Part shown: in pieces, positions 26,656 to 34,888 of the stretch | Numbering within the stretch: the stretch's first letter is position 1 | How the letters are laid out: each line of letters opens with the position of its first letter | NCBI GenBank assembly: GCA_937924505.1 | Contig: CALDSR010000022.1 | Coordinates: forward strand, 1 to 64,000 | Origin: an uncultured Granulosicoccus sp. | Lineage (GTDB): Bacteria > Pseudomonadota > Gammaproteobacteria > Granulosicoccales > Granulosicoccaceae | Direction of reading: 5' to 3' | Length of the DNA: 64,000 bases | Program-made: the position numbers and the translations under genes | Notes under the pieces: generated by a model | What the model saw: the letters and a program-made list of their open reading frames with translations, nothing else | What the model was told of the DNA's origin: nothing | Databases searched by the model: none

Positions 26656-27384
26656 ATGACGAAAAAATCGCCATATATGCCCGCTGTAATGAAGCACATT
26701 CTAATGGTGCTCTTAGCTTCGATAGCTTTGTATGCACGGTCAGTGTTTCCCTCGTCTAAAAGCTGGGCTGATTCTGTGCCTGTACCTCCCGGGGCGACAC
26801 TCCAAATCATCAATGATAATCTTCAACATAATGGGTTAAATATGTCTATTGGCCGGCTTGAGTCAACTAAATCCCTTCAGACAAACCTCGATTTCTATCG
26901 GGTTACATGGGGAGCCTTTGATAGTTCAGATACTCCAGGTTATGTCGAACAACGGTTCAATAACTGGATCGCGATAAGTCGTTTGGAAGATGGGGTCAAT
27001 GTCGTCATTCAATTTAACGAGGAGGCTGCGGTTCCGGGCTCCGCGTTTGTGTCGGTAATGCATCTTGGACAATCATCCGTTCTTGGTTTCGATTCGTCAT
27101 TGCATCCCGGAAATGCGAAATTGTTATCAAACACGCGCACGAGTGATTTTGGTAGTGATTCTACCGTCGAAGTTATCGAGTTAGATTTGTCCATAGATTC
27201 CGCGATTCGGTATTACAAAAAACGTTTCAAGCGTAATGGATGGAATTTGGTAAGCGATCGTTCGATTCAGAAGGCTCAAGTGTTGATGTTCAACAAAAAA
27301 ATGAAAAAATCAGAAGTATATTTGGGGCGGAGTACTAATGGATCAACACTGGCGGTTATCAACCAGGTTACTCGTGATGACTAA
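26656..27384 (+). CDS. secreted protein of the Tad locus, hypothetical
   Basis: A 242-residue protein with a signal peptide or membrane anchor (AVMKHILMVLLASIALYARSV). A GTG at 26638 overlapping the upstream stop is an alternative start. The mature region has a repeated alpha/beta pattern: LNMSIGRLESTKSLQTNLDFYRVTW and IELDLSIDSAIRYYKKRFKRNGWNLV read as two copies of a small fold in which a helix (LDFYR, AIRYYKKRF) follows an ESTK- or DLS-type strand. This resembles domains in other pilus-locus proteins, but I do not recognise a named family. It is located between two pilin-like genes and is presumably a periplasmic pilus factor. Confidence 0.65.
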   Translation: MTKKSPYMPAVMKHILMVLLASIALYARSVFPSSKSWADSVPVPPGATLQIINDNLQHNGLNMSIGRLESTKSLQTNLDFYRVTWGAFDSSDTPGYVEQRFNNWIAISRLEDGVNVVIQFNEEAAVPGSAFVSVMHLGQSSVLGFDSSLHPGNAKLLSNTRTSDFGSDSTVEVIELDLSIDSAIRYYKKRFKRNGWNLVSDRSIQKAQVLMFNKKMKKSEVYLGRSTNGSTLAVINQVTRDD

Positions 27385-27562
27385 TTTAACCCGTCGTTAC
27401 CAAATGGGGTCATCTACGGTCGAGTACGTGATTGGTGCCATTGCTGTTATTGCCTCGTTATTCATGCCTATTCCAGTAATCGACGCATCATTAATCAATG
27501 TTTTTTTAGGTGCTCTTAAAGAGTTTCAAGACAATTCGACATACCTAATTTCACTACCGTGA
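27377..27562 (+). CDS. second, short Flp-like pilin
   Basis: A 61-residue protein. ATG 27377 overlaps the previous gene by 8 bp. Its leader ends YQMG, and the mature start SSTVEYVIGAIAVIASL has Glu at +5 and Tyr at +6, exactly the Flp-type prepilin cleavage motif. Only about 45 mature residues follow, including LINVFLGALKEFQ. It is shorter than the major pilin and lacks its Ala-rich tail. A minor pilin or tip/initiation subunit is likely, processed by the same peptidase. Confidence 0.75.
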   Translation: MTNLTRRYQMGSSTVEYVIGAIAVIASLFMPIPVIDASLINVFLGALKEFQDNSTYLISLP

Positions 27563-27587
27563 CCCATGGTTCCAGGAATTGAACGAT

Positions 27588-28424
27588 ATGCGTAACGACA
27601 CGAGCCCAAGGAAACGACCAAGCAAGCAGGTCATCATGTTCGGATTATCTCTGCTGCTCGGTGGCGCAGGTGTTTTTTATTCAAAGCAATATATTGAGAA
27701 TCAGATCGCCTATTACAAGGGGCAATTCGAGAAAACAGAACCGATGGTATCTGTTGTTGTTCCGAATAAACCGCTGTTGCGAGGTCATTTGTTGCTAGCA
27801 GAAGATTTATCCGTTCGCGAAATCCCCGTGAAATATGCTGATTCAAATTCAGTAAACGGCCAGAATTACGAAATTGCTATCGGTCAACGTATTGATTTTG
27901 ATATTGATGAAGGTCGCCCGCTCCTATGGGCGCACCTTGAGGGTGGGCTGACGCCGACATTCAGCGGCAAGGTCGAAGAGGGGCTCAGAGCAATGACTGT
28001 TCAGGTTGATGAGATCAATTCGATTTCAGGTTTTTTGCAGCCGAAAGATAAAGTTGATTTATTACTGACTTACGGTTCCGGTGAAGAGCAGATTATTTTT
28101 CCACTCATTCAGAAGCTGAACGTTATCGCTACGGGTGTGCAGACACTGGTGGACAAGGCGAGTAATGGTCGAACGAGAAATTTCTCGACAATGACTGTGC
28201 ACGTCACACCCGATCAGGCACAGAAAATAACTCTTGCACAGCAAGTAGGAAAGCTGACAGCTATGTTGAGAAACCCGGAAGACGACTCTCCACTAAGCGA
28301 TGTTCCGATGGATATGGCGAAGTTGCTGAATATTCCAGATCCTGAGCCTGTAAAAAAAATAACTAAAAAGAAAACAATCAAACATAAGCCAGGTATTGAA
28401 TACATTGTCGGAGGAGGACGATGA
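27588..28424 (+). CDS. cpaB: Flp pilus assembly protein CpaB
   Basis: A 278-residue protein: one N-terminal membrane anchor (VIMFGLSLLLGGAGVFY), then a SAF-type domain (SVVVPNKPLLRGHLLLAEDLSVREIP) and the conserved GLRAMTVQVDEINSISGFLQPKDKVDLLLTY segment (quoted in part: SGFLQPKDKVDLLLTY), which is the CpaB/RcpC hallmark. CpaB interacts with the secretin and is required for its stability. AGGA 10 nt before ATG 27588 supports that start over a TTG at 27579. It is coupled to cpaC by a 4-bp overlap. Confidence 0.92.
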   Translation: MRNDTSPRKRPSKQVIMFGLSLLLGGAGVFYSKQYIENQIAYYKGQFEKTEPMVSVVVPNKPLLRGHLLLAEDLSVREIPVKYADSNSVNGQNYEIAIGQRIDFDIDEGRPLLWAHLEGGLTPTFSGKVEEGLRAMTVQVDEINSISGFLQPKDKVDLLLTYGSGEEQIIFPLIQKLNVIATGVQTLVDKASNGRTRNFSTMTVHVTPDQAQKITLAQQVGKLTAMLRNPEDDSPLSDVPMDMAKLLNIPDPEPVKKITKKKTIKHKPGIEYIVGGGR

Positions 28425-29938
28425 GGCAAAAAATTGGATTATTGCTTTGCACGTTTTTGCTAGCGAATCTGGCGATCGCCCAGTCCCGACCATTTAACAT
28501 CGAAGATAGCAATGAGTGGGTTGAAATACGAGCAAAAGGCCAAGAGGCAGGTGCCGCTAAACCAGATGGATCAGTTGGAGACAGGATGTGGATTCCCGAA
28601 CAGGGTGACACATTTGCCAGAATCTCTCTCATGACAACTGGCACTGTTGATCACGCGGATACCATTGCGCGATACAACGGTATGAATCAGGGGCAACAGC
28701 TTGACTCGAATAGCTTGCTCTTTGTCCCTGAATACCTACTTTTGCCACCACAAGATAATTCGCAATCAGTTAACTGGGAGATTAGGGAGTTTGGACAGTC
28801 AGGTTCAGGTACCGTTGAGCGTGATGTTCAGCCCGAATTAAACAATGCAACGAAATTGCAGTCATCAGCTAAATTGCCGGTGCGTGTATCTGGCACGGTC
28901 AACGTCGATATGTTTGCAGGTGAGGTAAAGGTTCTTGGAAAGGTTAACGTTACTCGTGTCGCGATAGGCAATGGCAGCATTGTCAGAGCGGAAGTACTGA
29001 AGACCGGTGAATTGCTTGTAATCGCTCAGACGGCGGGAAGCACTTCGCTGAGGCTGTGGCACAAGGATGAGACACAATCGGATTTCAATATACGCGTCGC
29101 TCAAAATGATCCGGTCACCCGTATTCGAATGGAAAAAATGGTGCAAATCAAGGTTCGCATGATCGAGTTTCGAAAAAGTGCGTTAGGCAGGTTAGGTATT
29201 GATTGGAGCGATAGTATTAATGGTCCGACGTTTGCAGCCGCAGGCGACGCCGTCGGCAACAATCTATTTCGTCCGGCTGCGGAAGGGTTTAATGCTCTGC
29301 CAAATACTGTGTCGCCGTTTTCGACATACTTTGGAATTGCCACAAATATCACCTCGCGCATCAATCTCCTCGCGTCTTCCGGTGACGCAGTGACGCTTGC
29401 TGAACCCGTGTTGAGTTGTGCCAGTGGCGGTAACGCTAGTTTCCTGGCTGGCGGCGAGGTCCCTTACCCAACAATCGGCACGAATGGACAAACGACAGTC
29501 GAGTTCAAGGAGTATGGGATCAAGCTCAACGTTTCCCCAAGTATCGACGACGCTGGTAACGTTCGCACGACTGTTGAAACTGAAATCAGTCAATTGGATC
29601 CGGCCGTTAGTGTGCAAGGCGCACCTGGCTTGTTGACAAGAAGGGCGCAGACTCAGGTAAATGTGCGTTCGGGACAGACGATTGTTATTTCCGGATTATT
29701 GACCTCTGAGAGCAGCAAGGATGTTGACAGAATACCAGGCATTGGAAATCTGCCGATTATTGGCAATTTCTTTAAGGCTCAGAATGCACGGGACTCTGCA
29801 AGCGAATTAGTCATATTTTTAACTCCAGAGGTTATCGATCCCAATACGAATACTCTGTCTTCGTATGATCAAGAGATTCTGTTCGAATCCGATGAACGAG
29901 TTGTTCGAGCCCGTCAATCATTGCCTTTAATGGAGTAA
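28421..29938 (+). CDS. cpaC: Tad secretin CpaC/RcpA with LysM-like segment
   Basis: A 505-residue outer-membrane secretin. A signal peptide (LLLCTFLLANLAIAQ) is followed by a LysM-like stretch (GDTFARISLMTTG ... IARYNGMNQGQQLDSNSLLFVPEYL), an N-terminal pilus secretin N1-type region (VNVDMFAGEVKVLGKVNVTRVAIGNGSIV) and the C-terminal secretin core (SFLAGGEVPYPTIG, VRSGQTIVISGLL, PGIGNLPIIGNFFK, LVIFLTPEVI). It forms the channel for the Flp pilus. The peptidoglycan-binding-like LysM segment at the N-terminus may help position the ring. It follows cpaB directly. Confidence 0.93.
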   Translation: MRQKIGLLLCTFLLANLAIAQSRPFNIEDSNEWVEIRAKGQEAGAAKPDGSVGDRMWIPEQGDTFARISLMTTGTVDHADTIARYNGMNQGQQLDSNSLLFVPEYLLLPPQDNSQSVNWEIREFGQSGSGTVERDVQPELNNATKLQSSAKLPVRVSGTVNVDMFAGEVKVLGKVNVTRVAIGNGSIVRAEVLKTGELLVIAQTAGSTSLRLWHKDETQSDFNIRVAQNDPVTRIRMEKMVQIKVRMIEFRKSALGRLGIDWSDSINGPTFAAAGDAVGNNLFRPAAEGFNALPNTVSPFSTYFGIATNITSRINLLASSGDAVTLAEPVLSCASGGNASFLAGGEVPYPTIGTNGQTTVEFKEYGIKLNVSPSIDDAGNVRTTVETEISQLDPAVSVQGAPGLLTRRAQTQVNVRSGQTIVISGLLTSESSKDVDRIPGIGNLPIIGNFFKAQNARDSASELVIFLTPEVIDPNTNTLSSYDQEILFESDERVVRARQSLPLME

Positions 29939-31645
29939 ATGATGTTTGATTTCTACTACCAACACGGCGGTGGGCGTCGAAAGCTGTTCAAAGTGAAAGG
30001 TTCCGTTTGTTCGATTGGCAGTGCCAGAAGTAACGATCTAGTTATCGATACACGATTGGTCGGAAAAAGACATGCCGAGTTATTTCTGAAATCTGATGGT
30101 GTTTATTTGCGTGATTTAGGCAGTATGAGCGGTAGCTGGGTCAATCGTGAGCGCATCGTCGAGCATGGCCCGATAACCGATCTCGATGAGATAGCAGTGG
30201 GCGATATCAGTTTGACCATTGATACGTCGAAAATTCAGTTGTCTGCCAATGATTCTTTAATGGACGAACCTAGTACAAAAAAACAGACGATTGCCGTGAA
30301 ACCAGACGCAACGGGCCAACAGGAAAATGCCTCTGATTCTGAGATTAAAAAAGCGGACGAGACGCTCAGCTATTGGGGGCGTATCGTCCATGAGCAGTTA
30401 CTCAATCAGATGGATTTGCGACGCAAGGACGTCAACCGAATGTCTGATGCACAGCTTAAGGAAGAATCGCTTGTACTGATTAGAAGCATTATAGCTGGCC
30501 TGGCTGATCAAATGCCGGCATCGCTGAACCAACAGGTTCTGGAATCGGATGTTCTAAATGAGGCAGTTGGGTTAGGACCGCTTGAGCAGTTTTTAGATGA
30601 TGAGGATGTCACTGAAATCATGGTGAACAATCATCGTGAAATATTCGTGGAAAAAAATGGAAAGCTTGAACGATCTCGATACAGTTTCAGTAGTGATGCG
30701 ACCGTTTACGCAGTTATTGAAAGAATCATAACGCCGATCGGACGTCGAATTGATGAGAGTAGTCCTATCGTTGATGCGCGGCTCAAGGATGGTTCACGAG
30801 TTAATGCAGTGGTACCACCGCTTGCACTCAAAGGACCCAGCATCACAATAAGAAAATTCCCGAAACACCGAATGGAGTTTTCTGATCTGATAAAAATTGA
30901 CTCGGTCGATCAACGAATGGTGAATTTTCTTCGCGTTTGCGTTGAAATGCGTAAAAACATAATTGTATCTGGTGGTACCGGTTCAGGAAAAACAACGCTT
31001 TTAAATGTACTGTCCAATTTCATACCAGCAACTGATAGGGTCGTCACAATTGAGGATGCCGCCGAACTCAAGCTGATTCAACCTAACCTGGTATCGCTTG
31101 AATCTCGACCACCCAATCTTGAGGGGAGTGGCGAGGTATCAATTCGGGAACTCGTTAAAAACGCTTTAAGAATGCGACCGGACAGAATTGTCGTTGGAGA
31201 ATGCCGCGGCGGCGAAGCGATTGATATGTTGCAAGCGATGAACACTGGTCATGATGGTTCCTTGACAACGATTCACGCGAATAATCCTCGCGATGTTATT
31301 TCTCGCCTTGAGGTCCTGGTGCTTATGGCAGGGCTTGATCTGCCAGTCACAGCGATTCGAGAACAGGTAGCATCTGCCGTTCATATGGTCATTCAGCAAA
31401 CACGTTTTCCTTGTGGTTCGCGAAAAATTACCCGAATAACAGAGGTTGTCGGTGTCGAGAGTGGTACGGTGCAATTGCAGGACATATTTGTTTATCAGCA
31501 AGAAGGCCAATCTGTGGATGGTCGTGTCCGAGGCAAGTTTAAGGCAACGGGCGCCATACCGACTTTCTATGAAGAGCTGCGCGATATTGGTCTTGAGGTG
31601 GATCTGACGCCGTTTGATAGTGGGCAGGGCAGGATATCGGCATGA
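29939..31645 (+). CDS. tadA: Tad pilus ATPase TadA/CpaF with N-terminal FHA domain
   Basis: A 568-residue protein with two parts. Residues 1-100 are a forkhead-associated domain: GSARSNDLVI, GKRHAELFL and LRDLGSMSGSWVN fit the phosphothreonine-binding loop pattern. A linker of about 70 residues leads to the TadA/CpaF secretion ATPase: EIMVNN, IDESSPIVDARL, Walker A GGTGSGKTT (345-353), the Walker-B-like ALRMRPDRIVVGECRG and the LTTIHANNP His box. The ATPase drives pilus assembly. FHA on the same chain as TadA is not the standard layout, in which ATPase and TadZ/CpaE are separate. The start sits at the end of cpaC with a GGAG overlapping its stop. Confidence 0.93.
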   Translation: MMFDFYYQHGGGRRKLFKVKGSVCSIGSARSNDLVIDTRLVGKRHAELFLKSDGVYLRDLGSMSGSWVNRERIVEHGPITDLDEIAVGDISLTIDTSKIQLSANDSLMDEPSTKKQTIAVKPDATGQQENASDSEIKKADETLSYWGRIVHEQLLNQMDLRRKDVNRMSDAQLKEESLVLIRSIIAGLADQMPASLNQQVLESDVLNEAVGLGPLEQFLDDEDVTEIMVNNHREIFVEKNGKLERSRYSFSSDATVYAVIERIITPIGRRIDESSPIVDARLKDGSRVNAVVPPLALKGPSITIRKFPKHRMEFSDLIKIDSVDQRMVNFLRVCVEMRKNIIVSGGTGSGKTTLLNVLSNFIPATDRVVTIEDAAELKLIQPNLVSLESRPPNLEGSGEVSIRELVKNALRMRPDRIVVGECRGGEAIDMLQAMNTGHDGSLTTIHANNPRDVISRLEVLVLMAGLDLPVTAIREQVASAVHMVIQQTRFPCGSRKITRITEVVGVESGTVQLQDIFVYQQEGQSVDGRVRGKFKATGAIPTFYEELRDIGLEVDLTPFDSGQGRISA

Positions 31646-32490
31646 TATTACTTTTCGTGCTTTTTTCAGTGTTTTTCAGTGTGAGCCTGATTGCTTACAC
31701 AATGATAAACAGTAGTTCTACCGCATGGACTCGGTACAGTAGTTCTTTCAGTTTATCGACCGAGTCAAACTTGCAAAATCTTTTCGTTTTTGCTGATACA
31801 CGGAAACTCCTTGTTTTCTATCTTGCATTATTCATTTTGTTGCCCGGAGTTTTGTACTTTCTTGATGCAAGTGTCATTGTTATCGCGATTTCGCTGATCG
31901 CACTCTATTTGGCGCCACGTTTTATGTTCTCGTTGTTAGCCCAGCGGCGAAAACGAAAGATAAACGAGGCACTTCCTGATGGGCTCGCGCTGATCGCCGG
32001 TGCCATGAAGGCGGGTTCTACTTTTTCAATTGCGATACAAGCTTTTGTGGAAGAGCAAGATGGCCCCCTTGGCCAGGAATTTTCTTTACTTTTAAGAGAA
32101 CAAAGAGTCGGTGCGCGTATGGAGGAGGCGCTGGACAATCTGGCGGAGCGGGTGCAGACAGAGGAAATGGACTTGTTTGTCTCCGCAGCGTTAATCGCTC
32201 AAGAGGTAGGCGGAAACCTTTCAGAGATACTGCAAAGACTATCAGAAACCATTCGGCGCAAACTCGAGATGGAAGGCAAGATAAAAGCGCTGACAGCGCA
32301 AGGAGTTTTACAGGGGTATGTCGTCACGGCGCTGCCGTTCTTGATCATGCTGGCATTGGTTTTCGTTGAGCCAGAGGCTACCCAGCCGCTGTTTTCAAGT
32401 CTTCTCGGTTGGGGCTTTCTAACTGTGATCGTGGTGCTTCAAGTCGTGGGTGGGCTAATGATTCGCAAAATTGTGAGTATCGACGTATGA
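31642..32490 (+). CDS. tadB: Tad platform protein TadB
   Basis: A 282-residue inner-membrane protein with membrane segments at the N-terminus (two groups, about 1-20 and 50-90) and two at the C-terminus. The cytosolic T2SF/GspF domain reads NEALPDGLALIAGAMKAGSTFSIAIQ, VGARMEEALDNLAERV and LFVSAALIAQEVGGNLSEIL. It forms the platform together with TadC on which TadA acts. It overlaps tadA and tadC by 4 bp each. Confidence 0.93.
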   Translation: MILLFVLFSVFFSVSLIAYTMINSSSTAWTRYSSSFSLSTESNLQNLFVFADTRKLLVFYLALFILLPGVLYFLDASVIVIAISLIALYLAPRFMFSLLAQRRKRKINEALPDGLALIAGAMKAGSTFSIAIQAFVEEQDGPLGQEFSLLLREQRVGARMEEALDNLAERVQTEEMDLFVSAALIAQEVGGNLSEILQRLSETIRRKLEMEGKIKALTAQGVLQGYVVTALPFLIMLALVFVEPEATQPLFSSLLGWGFLTVIVVLQVVGGLMIRKIVSIDV

Positions 32491-33401
32491 GCCTACTCGT
32501 TATCTATCTCTTGATTGGCGCTTTTGTCAGCATGATATTCTGGCAAGCGTATAGCTTTTTTCACTTTGTGCCTGATGAGGATCGACAATTCCTTGATCGA
32601 CCTGCACTGGGGTTCAGACTGACTTGGCCGCTGATTCAAGCGCTCGTGCACTACTTTGGAAAGTACATCTCGCCGACGCAGGAGCGGATCATCAGTCAGC
32701 GACTGCGTCATGCGGGTGCTGAGTACAGTGTATCGGCAAAACAGTTTATCGCCGCCAAGATAGTATCCGCTGCTGGTTTCGCATTGGTGGCATTTTTTCT
32801 TTCTGCGAGTATGGGGCGATCTGCTGGCCTGATGGCACTGGTAGCCTCTTTCATGGGTTATTTTTACCCAGAGCTGTGGCTGCGAGAGGTCATGGCGAAA
32901 AGGCAAGGGGAGATTCTACGCTCACTTCCGTTCTATCTGGATATTGTCACACTGTCGGTTGAGGCTGGAAGCAATCTGACTGGCGGTTTGACCCAGGCGG
33001 TTCAAAAGTCCAAGGATACGGCTTTACGTAGTGAGCTGAGTCGAGTTCTCAGAGATATCCGAGCAGGCAAGACTCGTGCTGACTCACTTCGTGACCTCGC
33101 TGACCGAACCGGGAGTTTGCCAATTAAAAATATTGTTAGTGGACTGATTCAGGCGGAGCGAACAGGCTCCAGTCTCGGTCCATTGTTGCGGGCGCAAGCT
33201 GATCAGTTACGCAGCGAACGATTTCAACGTGCAGAGAAACGGGCGATGGAAGCGCCGGTAAAGCTGCTTGGACCGTTGATGATGTTCATATTCCCCACAA
33301 CATTTTTGGTGTTGACCTTTCTGGTGCTCAGTAAGGCATTAATGCAGGGTGTCGTTAAATGGGCGCCAATTGTATGGGCGTATCAATGGCCAGGATCATG
33401 A
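32487..33401 (+). CDS. tadC: Tad platform protein TadC
   Basis: A 304-residue partner of TadB. ATG 32487 overlaps the tadB stop by 4 bp and gives a hydrophobic start MSLLVIYLLIGAFVSMIFW; the longer frame upstream lies inside tadB. The T2SF domain contains LPFYLDIVTLSVEAGSNLTGGL and NIVSGLIQAERTGSSLGPLL, followed by two C-terminal membrane helices. The gene order TadA-TadB-TadC is canonical. TadB and TadC are thought to form a heteromeric platform. Confidence 0.93.
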   Translation: MSLLVIYLLIGAFVSMIFWQAYSFFHFVPDEDRQFLDRPALGFRLTWPLIQALVHYFGKYISPTQERIISQRLRHAGAEYSVSAKQFIAAKIVSAAGFALVAFFLSASMGRSAGLMALVASFMGYFYPELWLREVMAKRQGEILRSLPFYLDIVTLSVEAGSNLTGGLTQAVQKSKDTALRSELSRVLRDIRAGKTRADSLRDLADRTGSLPIKNIVSGLIQAERTGSSLGPLLRAQADQLRSERFQRAEKRAMEAPVKLLGPLMMFIFPTTFLVLTFLVLSKALMQGVVKWAPIVWAYQWPGS

Positions 33402-33952
33402 TGATGCGAAAAATGGTGAAACTAATACGAACCGTGACAACGGCTGTAGTGGTGAGCATTCTATTGCTGGCCTGTTCAAGTGATCAGCTACCCATCGGAT
33501 CATCCTTGGGAATAACGCCTGACGGTAGGAGCATACGGGTCATTGAGTTTCGCGATGAAAACGGTGTCTGCATCTTTTTTGAAAACAACTACGTTGATAT
33601 ACCTGTTGTTATCACACTGGTAGATTCCCAGCAAAGCCCGATCGGCAACGCGGATGTGAGTGTGTATCTGGATTTTGCTGAAAACACATTTACAGGTGTA
33701 CCTGTTTTGGGACTTTTTCGTGATCTGAATAGCAACGGTGTAATTGATGATGATTCTGAATTTGTTAGCGGCATTGATGATCCGATTGCCGTGGTACGAA
33801 CGGATGAAATTAGTGGCGAGAGTGTCTTGCTACTGCGCATAAATCTTTCATGTGCGTTTCGCGGAGAGATGTTCGCATTTGTCGATGGCGTTACGGCCTC
33901 TTCTGTAATAAGCGTCGAGTCGATATCTGACACAACAATGACGGGAGGTTGA
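33401..33952 (+). CDS. Tad-locus lipoprotein, hypothetical
   Basis: A protein of about 183 residues. A signal peptide ends in a lipobox LLAC followed by SSDQ, so it is a lipoprotein with Asp not at +2, which favours the outer membrane. AGGA about 6 nt before a triplet of ATGs (33398-33404) gives the start; the frame is open from 33359 but that part lies in tadC. The mature protein is beta-rich and has a calcium-loop-like DLNSNGVIDDDSEF. Two Cys residues (NGVCIFF and LSCAFRG) may pair. I do not recognise the family; it may be a pilus accessory or pilotin-like protein. Confidence 0.68.
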   Translation: MMRKMVKLIRTVTTAVVVSILLLACSSDQLPIGSSLGITPDGRSIRVIEFRDENGVCIFFENNYVDIPVVITLVDSQQSPIGNADVSVYLDFAENTFTGVPVLGLFRDLNSNGVIDDDSEFVSGIDDPIAVVRTDEISGESVLLLRINLSCAFRGEMFAFVDGVTASSVISVESISDTTMTGG

Positions 33953-33953
33953 A

Positions 33954-34355
33954 TTGAATACCAGCACTACACCTTTTCATGAGGAAACCCTGCAGCGTAA
34001 AAACCGACGGGTATTGACTAGAAATGGCGCACCATTATTGTTTGCTCATGAGGCAAATTCATTTTGGCAGAGATTCCGTGGTGTTAAGGTTTTCCCCACG
34101 CTTGGTCCGACAGATGCCCTGGTCATCAGCCCCTGCAGCTCGATCCATACCTTTGGCCTCACTGAAGCATTGGATGTTGTGTTTGTCGGGGTTCGAGGAG
34201 AGATTTTGAAAGTCCGAACTGTGAAACCACGTTCAATCTGTTTTTGCCTTGATGCTGCGTTGGTTATTGAAATGTCGGCAGGAACAATAGACAGGCTTGA
34301 TTTTCAGGTAGGCCAGAGAATCGTCCCGGAGAATGCACTATGGCGTCAGGAATGA
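33954..34355 (+). CDS. DUF192 protein in Tad locus
   Basis: A 133-residue protein of the DUF192 family: ANSFWQRFRGV, the core LGPTDALVISPCSSIHTFGL, LDVVFVGVRGEILKV and a closing IEMSAGTIDRLDFQVGQRI. The start is TTG 33954 with GGGAGG 5 nt upstream. Most DUF192 proteins have a signal peptide; this one has none, so it is probably cytoplasmic. Its 3' end overlaps the next gene by 16 bp, so it belongs to the Tad operon. Why a DUF192 protein belongs to pilus loci is not known to me. Confidence 0.8.
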   Translation: MNTSTTPFHEETLQRKNRRVLTRNGAPLLFAHEANSFWQRFRGVKVFPTLGPTDALVISPCSSIHTFGLTEALDVVFVGVRGEILKVRTVKPRSICFCLDAALVIEMSAGTIDRLDFQVGQRIVPENALWRQE

Positions 34356-34861
34356 AATTTATAACAAGACTAGTTTTTTGTGCTTCTTTAGCGGTGGCTT
34401 CAGGATGTGCGACTGTCGATGAAAAACAGGGCAATTCAAATCCTGCGTCGGCTTACACGGATGATGTTTTTAAACTATCTTCGTCGGCTGATCTAGCCTA
34501 TCAGGAAAATCGTTGGATTGATGCGGTGCGGCTTTATCAGGAGCTCACACAAGCTGTTCCCGAAGATGCGTATGGTTGGTTCAGATTGGGTAATACGTTC
34601 GCTCAGCAAGGTTCCTACACGAAGGCTATAGAAGCATATGAAGCTTCAATCCTTCGAAATTCGTCGCAACCAAAACCCTGGTTCAATCTGTCGACTGCCT
34701 ACCTTTTGAACGCACAGTTTGCCATGACGAGAGCGTGGGAGAAACTACGCCCTGGTGATCCTGCGAAAGCAGTGATTGAGGCTCGACTTCGAGTGCTATC
34801 GGATTTGATACATGATCGAATCGAAGATATTCAACCCGCAACAAGGACTCGATATAACTGA
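34340..34861 (+). CDS. TPR lipoprotein, TadD-like
   Basis: A 173-residue lipoprotein. GGAG at 34328-34331 with 8 nt spacing supports ATG 34340; ATG 34352 is an alternative. The lipobox is ASGC, and the mature end starts ATVDEK. Three tetratricopeptide-like helical pairs follow: ADLAYQENRWIDAVRLYQEL, AYGWFRLGNTFAQQGSYTKAIEAYEASI and PWFNLSTAYLLNAQF. In Tad systems TadD is a TPR lipoprotein that acts in assembly of the outer-membrane secretin, so the assignment fits its role, although it is shorter than usual. Confidence 0.78.
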   Translation: MASGMKFITRLVFCASLAVASGCATVDEKQGNSNPASAYTDDVFKLSSSADLAYQENRWIDAVRLYQELTQAVPEDAYGWFRLGNTFAQQGSYTKAIEAYEASILRNSSQPKPWFNLSTAYLLNAQFAMTRAWEKLRPGDPAKAVIEARLRVLSDLIHDRIEDIQPATRTRYN

Positions 34862-34888
34862 ATTCAAGACGCCAGCAAGGATGAAATT

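Noticed and set aside
32409..32486. N-terminal extension of TadC
   Set aside because: It lies inside tadB; the 4-bp overlap start at 32487 gives a normal TadC.
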